Positions 12,001 through 22,600 of a stretch of DNA of 64,000 bases are shown piece after piece. The position numbers and the translations under genes are program-made. The first letter of the stretch is position 1, and every line of letters starts with the position of its first letter. Source of the stretch: Cyanoderma ruficeps (Eukaryota; Chordata; Aves; Passeriformes; Timaliidae); NCBI GenBank assembly GCA_008694505.1, contig VZDJ01000056.1, forward strand, positions 6,451,205 to 6,515,204, read 5' to 3'. Under the pieces are notes generated by a model. It had not been told where the DNA came from and did no database searches. It saw only the letters and a program-made list of their open reading frames with translations.

Positions 12001-12899
12001 GTAACCAGCATGAACTGCACATCCTGCTTTAAAACCTCAAAGTATTTTCCTAGTTACCATTACAGCAAGGTATTATATTCTTCTGGAGATCCTGCAGTGG
12101 AGTAATAAATTGCATGACTCTGAGTAAAAGACTCTCCTCTTTGATTTAACTCTAACCTCTCTGACCAACTAGAAGTTCCCAGTCCTGCATGGTTGCTTGG
12201 CTTCCCTGTGCCAAATGCGCCAGAGTTTGATCTCCTCCAGATTTCAGACTCTTAAAAATAGTTTTCTTAACTATTTTTTATTGCACTCCTGCGAAATAAT
12301 TAAAGAAAAAAGCCTTAAACCCTGTCCTGAAAGCTGAACTTGCAATATCTTTCCATCTTGGCATTTAACTCTAAGAGGGAATACAGGTTATCCAATATAT
12401 CCAGCTCCCAGCATCGTGCTGCTGCTCACATGATGAATGTGGTGGTGCTTATGCTCATAAGGAAGTTGATGAGAAAAGCCAGGTTGGTTCATGTTCTATA
12501 AGAAAGAGAATGAATCCTACATTCATCAACTGGAAAAAAACAAACATTAGAAAGGAAAGAATGGGTACAGTCCAAAGAAAATAAAATTCAAGAAAGGAGA
12601 AGGAAACTATCATAGCTGAAAATATCAATGAATAGTGTCAGGCATTGCTGTTGTGTAATGCTGCCTTGTTTAAGTGGTTTATGTTAATATTGTTAGTTAC
12701 TTCCTGAACAATAGCTGAAACAAGGAGTTATAAGGATATTTAAAAATAGAGTGAAAAGGTGGAAAGAGGAAAGATCAAAAATCCAGAATAACTAGAGTGT
12801 CTACAGATCTCTGCCTTGTTCATTGCTGAAAATGTCAGGCCTTTTGAAGGATTTAAATGTAAAAAAAACCCACCAAGATTTTAGTCACAGCAGATAGAC
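9016..12899. other. Non-coding stretch, no gene recognised
   Basis: A 98-codon minus-strand frame at 9046-9342 is rich in F, L and Y only because the plus strand is A-rich. A 124-codon plus frame at 11212-11586 is AT-rich, asparagine-rich and unrecognised. The interval 10761-10888 has a T-run acceptor and a 'gtgagtg' donor but stops in all frames. A small palindrome lies at 11351-11370. Nothing supports a gene. Confidence 0.65.
11351..11370. repeat. 8-bp stem palindrome inside a direct repeat
   Basis: AAAATATT (11351-11358) and AATATTTT (11363-11370) form a perfect 8-bp inverted repeat around ACAC. The sequence TTACACAATA also occurs twice within this patch. It is AT-only, so chance is likely. 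Confidence 0.6.
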
Positions 12900-13112
12900 A
12901 ACTCTTACTGGGAGGGTGGTGAGGCCCTGGCACAGATTACCCAGAAAACCCAAAAACCTGTGGGTGTCCCATCCCTGGAAGTGTCCAAGGCCAGGTTGGA
13001 CGGGGCTTTGAGCAACCTGGTCTAGTGGCAGATGTCCCTGCCCATGACAGGGGGTTGGAATGAGATGATCCTCAGGTCCCTTCCAACCCAAACCCTTCCA
13101 TACTTCTGAGAT
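12900..13112 (+). mobile_element. CR1 LINE 3'-end fragment, best preserved copy in the window
   Basis: This is a clear avian CR1 tail in plus orientation. It has 'gggtggtgaggccctggcac', then 'ccatccctggaagtgtccaa', then 'ggccaggttggacggggctt', then 'gagcaacctggtctagtggc', and ends with 'gggggttggaatgagatgat' and 'ggtcccttccaacccaaacc'. The order and spacing match the CR1 3' untranslated region, and divergence is lower than in the other copies here. It is truncated at the 5' side, and no ORF2 sequence remains. The minus-strand frame running through it is a shadow. It ends just upstream of a candidate exon (13178-13227) and a perfect hairpin. Confidence 0.93.
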
Positions 13113-13177
13113 CACAGAAGTGATAACATTTGGTATTTTAGGTTCTGTCCAGTCTGTCTTTACTTCTGTATCTGCAG

Positions 13178-13227
13178 AGCTTTGCTTTGCAAACAGTGAT
13201 AACCAAGTAAAAGTGAAGGACATGCAG
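13178..13227 (+). other. Candidate 50-nt exon by splice signals (low confidence)
   Basis: A pyrimidine-rich run ending 'ttctgtatctgcag' (a strong acceptor) precedes 50 bases ending in 'atgcag', followed by 'gtaagg' (a strong donor). Two of the three frames are closed. The third is open for 16 codons (LCFANSDNQVKVKDMQ) after two bases of a split codon. I do not recognise the peptide. It lies 65 bases downstream of the CR1 tail. Such signal pairs arise by chance in a window this size, so this needs RNA evidence. Confidence 0.2.
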
Positions 13228-13288
13228 GTAAGGACAATTCCTCCAGTTACCTACACTCACCTGTGAGAGGCGAAATGAAATTGTGTGC

Positions 13289-13323
13289 ATCATTGCCAGC
13301 TTTAGGAGAAAGCTGGCAATGAT
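13289..13323. repeat. Perfect 15-bp inverted repeat (hairpin) with 5-nt loop
   Basis: ATCATTGCCAGCTTT (13289-13303) and AAAGCTGGCAATGAT (13309-13323) are exact reverse complements separated by AGGAG. The stem is mixed-sequence, not AT-only. By a rough count a given 15-bp match at short spacing is expected well under once per window, so it is probably not random. The stem is shorter than a typical microRNA precursor, and flanking bases do not continue the pairing. A template-switch mutation or the remnant of a small inverted-repeat element are plausible origins. Confidence 0.85.
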
Positions 13324-14927
13324 TTCCCTCCCCTTCCCCACAGAAAGCAGTGCAATCCTTTAAGTGGAGCTAGGGTTAAAACCTACCCAAACACCACACA
13401 GGCAGGTTTTGTCCTGACACATGTGGTGGTGTGCTATTTGTTCTCTTTCTGACTAAAATTAATTGTAGTTAAGCACTCGACATTCCTCTCTGAGAACTCT
13501 TCTGGTTTGGCAAAAGTTCAGCAAGAGTTAAAGAACCACCTCCCAAAGCTATTCTAACCTGGAGAAAAAAAGAGGATGGGCAGGCAGGTTGAAACACATG
13601 GATTAATTGGTGCTAAAGTAAATTAGTATATCTAGAGAGAAGAACAGAATAAAAGGAGAGGGCTGTAAGCATGGATAGACCTTGAACTGCTCTAAGAAAG
13701 GATCTTAGATTCATTTCTTTGTTTCCTACTTAATCATTAATTATTGCTGGTGTTTTGCAAACACAGGCATGCCTATGCCAGGTAATGCAGAGGTGTGCTG
13801 GAGATCCCCAAGGCAGATAGATGAGGAAAGCAGCACGTCTGCACAGAGCAGTGCTGGGCCACAGGCTAACCACTTCAGGCCCCCAAAAGATCATCACCTT
13901 GTGGAGACATCTCACTGGGTACAGCACCAGATCTACCTGCAGCACACAGGCAGCACTTAGATCATGTCCTCCCACAGGGAAATAAAGTGTGGGATGGAGA
14001 CAGAGAAGACACTGAATGGAAGAGCACAAACACAACACATTTCTTTAAAATAGGGAAAAAAAATCTACCATGTTAGATTGTCTTGATGGTTCTGGGCCTG
14101 TTTTACAAAGGAATACTCTTGAAAATCAGATTCACAGTGTCTGAGATGGATTATTTTGTGCTAGTTGACAGTCTGGGAGCATCTCAAATATTGCTTATGA
14201 GAGGAATAACCCCATGGGGGAAGATCCACTGCTCCACAGATGGACCTTGGTTTCAGTCTCTTCACATAAAATGTCCAGTAGAAGTGTCAGAGTGTATGGT
14301 CACAAATGGGCAGTGAAGCAGAATTACCATCTAAAATTCTGTAGGTCTCAGCAAAAGCCCAGACCAAACTAACTGCAGTGTTGCTGCCTCCCAGCCTGAG
14401 AGCTTCACTGCTCACCAGGACCACAGTGACAGCCACCAGATGCCGATGTGGACAGCAGGCTCAGCAGAGCCAGAACCTGGGGATTTTTTGTTCAGCAACA
14501 GTTTCCACTGCTCTCTTTGGGAGCATGGTGGAAGGAAGCTCAGATAGCATCAGGAAATTCTGTCATGCTCTCAGTATGTTGGTTCATGTGTATCCCATGA
14601 ACAGCCTCATGCCTGGAGGCTTTGGTGCCTGGAGCTGAGTGAAGATACCAGGATGTGGTTCCCAAAGGAAAGTCCCTGAGGCTGCTCATACCTCATCCCA
14701 TCCTTCAGAGATCTCCAGAGGGTATTAAGTCCCTGAGAAAGAGGAACAAATCTCATAGTCTTTAAATAAAAATAAACCCTATTAAATGAGAAGAGGCGGG
14801 GCAGGTGGCTCATTTCCCGAGCTCTGCGACGCTGATTGCAGGGCGAGTCCAGGCTCTGATTCACTGGCCAGATCCAGCCCATTGTCCCATACAGCCATGC
14901 ACAGGAAGGAGATCCCAGGCCCAGCAC
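13324..14927. other. Non-coding stretch, no gene recognised
   Basis: Open frames of up to about 120 codons occur on both strands near 13.7-14.0 and 14.4-14.9 kb but overlap each other and are not recognisable. From about 14780 the sequence turns GC-richer with several CpG pairs, leading into the short tandem repeat at 14928. Confidence 0.6.
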
Positions 14928-14970
14928 CTGGCACAGCACCACACCCTGGCACAGCACCACACCCTGGCAC
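14928..14970 (+). repeat. 18-bp tandem repeat, about 2.4 copies
   Basis: The unit 'ctggcacagcaccacacc' occurs exactly at 14928-14945 and 14946-14963, followed by a partial third copy (7 bases). It sits in a GC-richer pocket of about 270 bases. Frames through it on either strand give repetitive peptides, for example PGCGAV on the minus strand, so the overlapping open frames there are products of the repeat and not evidence of a gene. Confidence 0.85.
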
Positions 14971-17900
14971 CCCAAACCTCAGCGGGACTCACAGATCCCC
15001 GTGCGCAGCCAAGCAACTTTCCCCTTCTTTGCTCTCCTCTCCTGATGTTTGACTCCCTGCTGCACTAGCAGAGCACTGAGCAGCTGCTTCCAATGGACCC
15101 CAGATACTCACAGGAAAAAAAAAAATTAAAAAATAATCACAACCTGCACGTTCAGTACACATATGAGAAATCAGTGACGTTTTCCTCTTCCGTGGTTCTG
15201 GTTAAAAGGGCAGGCAACAAACCGGGGAGACAAATGACTTCCCATCCCAGAATCCGTATTTGGTGATGTGCTTATCTAGACAGCCATGCCAGGAACACTG
15301 TGAGCAGGAAGCACGGATTGACAACTAAACTCTTCCTCCCAATTGAAGACATTTTTTGACCTCCTGGGTCTTTCTTTAAAGAAGCCTTTCCCTTCTATAA
15401 GTCTGGCTCCTTGTTCTCTATTGCCATGGCTGAAAAATTAAGATGACAATATGGACTGATGAGGCTGAATCTGCCCCCAGCCTGGCTCATCTCCCTCCTT
15501 GATGCTGCAATGAAGTCACTGTCCCACATCTGGCACCCCAGTTGTCATAAATCCAGGCTTTCCCAGCAAGATCAAGAAGGAGGAGGGCTCTTGGAGGCCT
15601 CCACTGAGACAGGGGAAGCTGTAACAAGTGTGTGAAAATTAACTGGATTCATGTTTACATTTGATATATCTACACATATGGGCAGAGGCAGCCATGCATT
15701 CGCTCAGGTCCCATCAGATGTGAAGGCTTTGCAGCTGGGAAGTCCCTTTTTGTTTGCCTCACCCAGCCCCAGTTCCACTCCTCGGCACACAAAGCACAGC
15801 TCCCAGCCCGGGCTGCCTCGCTTCCAGCTGGGGATGATAAACCAAATGCTTGCACCTGTGTTGTGCAGACGTGTATGCAGAGATTTTGCTGACCACTGTG
15901 AAAATAAAGCCTCTAACACGTGGATTCAATGAAGATAGGATGGGCAAAGCTCTGCCCCCACACGCTTGTGGAGCTCAGTAGGAATGAGCTGTGTTCTTCC
16001 TGCTGGTTTAGGATGTCACGCATCGCTTTCTAGTCGCTGCTCCAAACATGGGATGAGCATTTCTTGCTCCTGACTAATAGCATTACCCTGTCTGCCTCCT
16101 GGGAGCAGCTTATCCCTTCTGTGCCCAGCACCAGGGAAAGGCTGGCTGCAGGTGCATCACTGCTCTGTCTTCAGAGGGAAAGCAGGAGCAGCAGTTTAAC
16201 TCCTTTCTCCCCACTGTCAGAAAACACAATTGCATCAGAATGAGCCCTTCGCTGAGAAAGTTACATTTGTCAGATTGGCATTATGTTTGTCAAATTGCCA
16301 AATAGCTCATAAACCGAGGCCAAGTATTGTGATTTCTCTGAGCTTTCTGGTACTCACTCTGACTCTGTCAATTTAATACCCCAGCAGAACAGGGCTTCTC
16401 TCTGTTATTTTTGTCTGAGGGTTGAGACTAGATTAATTAAAGTGACTATTTTAATCTTGGAGTTTATGAGTGAAAACTGAGCATAATAAAACAGAGAAAT
16501 GTGGTTTTTTCCCCTTAATATTTTTAATAATATTTCCCAAGAAAATGTCTAAATTGATGACAGCACAATATCTCTTTTTTAGTTCTGGCCTTACTTTCAC
16601 TGTTTTCTGTAAATGAAAAAGGGGAGGGAAAGGTTCAGATGTGATAGACTTCAAAATTAAATATGTTACCACAGAGCCATATGCAGAAACAGTCACAAGC
16701 TTTCACCAATTTCCCTCTTCTGGAGGATTAATAATCTGTCATGTCAGAGTTATTGTCTTTTTACCATCTTATTAGGGAAAAACCGCAATCATTAAACTTC
16801 TGCTAATTCTAAACTAGATGCTAATTATTTGACAGTTTGGGCTTTTGGTTTGTTTTTAAGTAGAGAGAATTCACCCTTCATTTAGGGAAAAAAATCTTTA
16901 CCTGGAAATCACCTTCTGTGCAATTACCTGTTAAGACTTCAAATGAAGCAAGGCTTGTTACTTTGGAGAAGATTTTCATGTGAAAATAGCTCTCCTCACA
17001 GGGGGCTGCCAACTTTGTTATGAATGGCTATTCCCTCACATTCTTTTCCTTTGACTATTGCTACTACTGTGGAGCAGGTCATGCCCAAGGGAGAAGAGCT
17101 GGTGGATTCGAGGGGGTGCCTGGGTAGTGGCAGTGAGGATTCAGGTCATTCATTACCCACCAGGTCTACCCAAAAACAATAATTCACAACTCTCAGAATG
17201 CAATCAAGTGCATTCCTCTCCAGGGTGGTTAAAGAAATAGCCAATTTGGTGCAACTGAGGTACAAAAGCTCTCTGTATCCTTCTCCTGCCAAGCACAGAA
17301 GAATGCCTTGCTTTAAATGATTTACAAAAACTCCCATATGCCAAAGATGTATCATTTACATGGAATCCAGGCAGCTTCATGCAATCACTGATTACACATA
17401 ATTGTCCCAAAAGTGAGGGGCAGGGGGAGTAAATCAGCTTATCAGTGCTCAAGGTTTATTTTACTTCTCCCAAAGGAGGAGAAGCATAGGTTTGCTAAGA
17501 ATTCTTTCTTCTCTACTAAGGGTAAAAATCTGAAATGAAGAACAAAATGTAAAAATTCTTAGTTCTGATTTTGTAACTGCATCCAGTTTAAAATCTACAA
17601 ATAATATAAAATCCTCATTAAACAAGAAAAAGTGGAAGTGGCAATGGATGAAAAATTCAAGCAAACTGTTTGTTTCCTTTTTCTTGTTTCTCCCAGGCTT
17701 CTGCTCCCTCAAATCTCTAGCAATGGTATGAATCACACACAGGTTTCTTCAAAACACTGCTAAACATCCAACTGGAGAAAATGACACTGCACATAACTTA
17801 ACAGCAGTTGTGCCCTACCATATTAAAAATCAATTATACTTCACATCATGCAGTCTCAACTTATAGCAGATATTTGTGGTGCTAATTTGAGTTGGCCTGG

Positions 17901-19504
17901 ATAATTAGAGGATCTGTATCTCCATCATTATAAAAAAATTACTTTTGCTAGGTTTTGCACAAAGGTACTAACGGCATTACAGTCACAATGATTTTAATAA
18001 AAGCGAGATTGTATCTAGCTCTAATACTCCAATTCTTTAATGAATTTATCCCACAATATCCATGGAAGAAAATCGAGCACTTTTATGTCCATTTTCAATC
18101 AGTGGGGAACTGAAGCTCAGCAGTAACAGGGTTTAGACACTCAGAGACATAAGCACCCTGCTCACCTCCACTTTTAACACACACATTGCAAAAAATCCCA
18201 ACACAACCACATGGATGGTGGCAGGGAAAAGAGATCAGACTTTTCCTGGAGAGGACCTGAGGTTCCAGCACCCACGAGCTGCTGTCTATTGTAATGCACT
18301 GCAATATTTCTAGTGTCAACCTGGCTTTATCAGGAGGGATGAAGAATCACAAGCCTTAAATATGTTATAGAATGTGGTAGTGGGGAAAAAGAAGAGAAGT
18401 GCTGGAGATTTGCCTGCAGCAGGGAAAGGGTTATTTGCCTCAGAACGGTTATTGTTTCGGAATTGTTTGATGAAATAATAAACAAAATACTGCACTGCTA
18501 ATGGTTTCTGTAGACCCATGCTGCCTTGCAATGCAGAGGAGGATGTGTACTCCCTGCCCAGAGAAGGCTTCCTGCATAGTTTCAATGTGAAGGAACATGC
18601 ATTCATTTGTCAATGACAAAAAAACTAGGAGGCAAATTCTTAGCCTTAGTGCTTTCTCTTAAGCAGAAATAGTCCCATCAACGTTTCAGGTGTTTAAGGA
18701 GATTCCAAAGGTTTTAATGCTCGGGCTTCTTTTCTAAATTGAATTAAGTCTGCACTGAACCAATATTGCAAAGGACAAAGGTCAAGGCTTTATTTATATA
18801 ATACAAGGATGTAATGCAGTAACCGGCTGTTGGAGTCACGTAAGTAAAAGATCAGGGACAAAGCTGCAGACAGGATGTCAGCAGTGCACAGGGAATTAGC
18901 CATGCAACTCCCTCTCATTAATTACGGATACGCACATCCCAACCACCATACATCATTGTGAAGGCCTACCCAGCAGTGACTGTGATTCATACTTTACCAT
19001 TAACCGGCCAAGAAAAGGTGAATAAGGATTGTGCACTTCTGGTTCCATTAGGTAATCGTGTGGGTTCCTCCTATGCCCAATGTGAAATCAAACAGCAGCC
19101 ATGGAAAAACATGGTAAGGAGGAGTTTCCATAGTTTTCTGAAGTGCCATTTTTAGCCATGCTACTATATGAGGAATAAAGATTTCCATACCAGTTGTCAG
19201 ACAGCAATATAATATTTTTCTACAAAACCCTAATGAATATTGTTACACCTTGCAAGATCTCAATAAGCATGTTCTGTGTCAACGCACCTGTCAGAGACAA
19301 AAAAATTTAAAAGCTCAGAAGGACCTTGAAAGTTTCATTTCTAAATATTGCTTTTGTCCAAAGTATGTTGCTTGCTTAACATGCAACTCACCCTGCAACT
19401 TTACTCCCAGTCAAATACATCAACAACTTATTGGAGCTCATCTAGTATGTTTGGGGTACAAGACTACTTAGTTCTGTGCCAAATATTCTCTTACTATGTT
19501 TTGC
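14971..19504. other. Non-coding stretch, no gene recognised
   Basis: An A-run lies at 15115-15125. Sequence from about 16.2 to 17.0 kb is AT-rich and unique-looking, with several TAATTA/ATTAAT-type strings of the kind found in many non-coding elements. Whether it is conserved cannot be told from one sequence. Open frames stay below 100 codons and none is recognised. Confidence 0.65.
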
Positions 19505-19550
19505 CAAAAAACCACAAACAAACAAATGAAAACAACAAAAAACCCCCACA
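19505..19550 (+). repeat. A/C-rich low-complexity tract
   Basis: The tract is almost entirely A and C, in runs such as 'aaaaaaccacaaacaaacaa' and 'aacaacaaaaaacccccaca'. A similar tract lies at 36790-36855. It is low-complexity DNA, and peptides read through it are meaningless. Confidence 0.75.
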
Positions 19551-19628
19551 GTTTCAGAAAGAAAAATGCAGAAAGGGAAAAGCATTTCACTTGTTATATC
19601 TGCTGTAGATGCTGCTTCGTTCTTATCT

Positions 19629-19646
19629 TTTTTTTTTTTTTTTTTN
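19629..19646 (+). repeat. Poly-T run ending in an undetermined base
   Basis: Seventeen T bases are followed by a single N at 19646. The N next to a homopolymer suggests the run length is not resolved, so the true length may differ. Any reading frame crossing it is unreliable. Confidence 0.9.
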
Positions 19647-22600
19647 GCATCACATCCTATTCAAAATCTGACTTTCCGGTTTGTGCAAGAGTGCCACAAA
19701 GACAAAAATCCATCTTAAGGTAACAGAATGTACCTAAGGATTTATTGCCTTACTCTAAGAACCTGTTGACATTTGGTTTTGTCCCCATGACGTCTGTAAC
19801 ATTGGAGCCCTTACCAAAGGCTTCAAAATGAAGCTTACCAGCATTAACTGCCAGGTAGCCTTTTTCAAATGTTTTTCATACACTTTCTATAGGAGATTTA
19901 GAAAAATGCAGGTCTTCATATAGTCTCTTACTGATGGAAAAGATCTGTCAAAGGTTTCTGGTAACCAGGTGCACCCTATTTCCCAGGCACTCTGCTGGCA
20001 GAGAGCAATGACTGATGTTCTTTACCTCAAGTGAACTGTACCCCGTAGGCTGGGAAAAAGCCAAGCCAAGAATCTGCTCTTCAGCTGAGATATTTTACAG
20101 GTAAAAACACCAATTATGGCTCATGTTCACCCACAGTCTTGAACAAGGCTGTGCTTGGGATGGGAACTCTGAGTACCAGTACTCTGGTTTTGCTCTCATC
20201 ATTGGTCTCCAGAAAGATAAAGGTTAAATACACACTGTATATACACTTTGCCCAATTCTCAGGGCAAGAGGGTCCTTCTCTCACTCAGGGCAGCACATGA
20301 TCCCAATATCTGCAGGTACTACAGTCCCTTCAGTCACCTACTTTATTCTCAAGACTTCTTTATTCTTTTAAATGCAAAACTGGTCTCTTCAGAAAAGAAA
20401 GCAATGTTTCAGGATTTTTGCTTTATCCCTAAGCCGACAACACAACTTCAGTGTATCAAATGAACTATAAAGTGTCATTACACTTCAACAGTTTCATTGT
20501 GGTCACCCCAATACAGTTGAGAGATGTAAAGGCCTCATAATATAATACAGAAAATGATCAGTGTAAGAGTTGTGAATTTCTCTATTAAGGATAGTGATCC
20601 TTTTGCATTACAATTCAGTTTTTCAGGATGTGAATACTCTCAGCTTCCTGAGATTTTGGCAGCTGAAGATTCAGAATGTACAGAGGAGGCTGACTAACAC
20701 CCCATTAGAGCCCTCCTTTAATTTCTCTAATCTCCTGTCTTTGCCTGCTTAGAACAGTCTCTCCAAGACTGAAGCAACCCTTAATATTTCACTCTCTGCT
20801 CTTGTGGTCTAAGTTCTGCAGTATGAAGTACTTCTCATTTGAGTCTGTTGAGAATTGAGCAGCTTTTTGTAGAGGTAAAATTCATGAGTCCATGGTTGAC
20901 TTTTCCAGACCCCCAGAGCTTTGGGCTGTCCCAAGTCCTGCTGTACATTAACCTACCCTCAAGAAAAGTACACCTCAGCTTAAATCAACATAAAAGGCAA
21001 AAGCTTTCAAGAGGAAGAGAACACAATCTTTTAAGTCTGGTTTCCCTAAAAAAAATCAGAAGGTAAAGCACAGGTTTCCAATGACGTTTTGAAAGGTGTT
21101 TCAGCCAGCTTTACATCTGGTTATGCAAATGTGAGCCATCATATAGATTTTTAAACAAAGCAGTCTTTAGTGAGCTTGGTGACCTTGCTGCGCACATAAA
21201 TGCATCTCCCAAGAGGAAAAAAAGGTAGAATGGCTGGTTTGGGATTGATGGATTTGCTGTGGGTCTGTGCTTAAACAAAAGAGAGGGAGGTGAAAAGAAA
21301 GTGAACCTTTGGAAATACAGTCTCAGAGAAAGGGGGATATAAAAACCAAAAGTAAAAGGAAATGTTGCTTTTTTTTGCTTAACACCAGAATAGACAAGCT
21401 TTTAACATTTAACAAAGATTTAAACGCAACATGGACAGAGGAAATTATTATTCCAGCTCTACAGAGAGAATCCCAGTCTCAAGATGCAACTGGTTAAGAA
21501 GTAGGAAGCCTCCAGTGACTGGAATTCCCCAGCTCAATGCCTGTCTTGTGCATCTTGATCTCTCATAGTGTACAATTCCGTTCACATGATGGGAAGCACG
21601 AAGGCCCTTGTGTTTGCTTTGGGCCTCTGGCTGCCATTGTAATACACAGGACCATAAATATTGCTCACGTTCTTTCAGCACTACACAGCAATTCTAGAAA
21701 ATGAAGAGCAACTATCCAGGCTGAGGGTCCAGTGTATTGTAAGCACCAATGGCTCTCCCTCCTTAAACAGCTATTGCAAAGGAAGAAGAAACATAAGAGG
21801 GAGCAGAAGGCAATGACAGAAGGGAGAAGGGAACAGACAGAATGTCACAATGACCTGTCTCCAGAGGAAACCTTCTGCTGCCCCAGGAACCAAACTGCTG
21901 GAAGAGATGAAAGGTTATAAAAACCAACCAGCAAACAACCCAAATCCAATTGCATCGAGAAGCACATTCCTGGAGACTAAGAGTGGATGCAGCACCACAA
22001 GTATAAAAGAGTGACACTAACATCTTGCTTAAATAAGCACATCAGCTGAACTTTCTTTTTGTTACAATAAAAGAATTAAATGCAATGTGCAATTAATTAA
22101 AGAGTTTATTGGCAGGGTGGAGAAAGAACTTCTGCATTCCAGGAGTGTTTTATTACTGCCTGCTTTTGAATTGCAAAGCAGTGAGCTCAAGGATATTTAG
22201 GGTAAGACCATTGTAAAAGGCATTTTTGTTATTCAGTGCCTCAGAAGAGCAGGGGAGACTCTTGAAACATCTCTGGAGATACATTTTAGGAAGCTGCTGC
22301 AAGCAGGCACACAGTTGCTTAGAGGCCATCAGAAATAGAATTAACATCTCCCTGTGTGTCAAGACAATTGGATACCCCTAAAGCTGTGTTTGCATTCTGC
22401 AACTTTTAATTGACAAACACACGCAACTAAAACTTCTGCAAGTACGAGGTGTGCAATCATACTTTCCCTGAGTAACCATTTCTGAAATTAATGTTTGATC
22501 TTAGGGAATGCAAATTCCTGTTCCTGAAATCAGATGCATAAACCCCATTCACTTTTGGACATCTGAGTCTTCAGCATGTGACTCAAAATCCTACAGAACA

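Noticed and set aside
12885..13223. 112-codon minus-strand frame
   Set aside because: Most of it is the antisense translation of the CR1 tail at 12900-13112.
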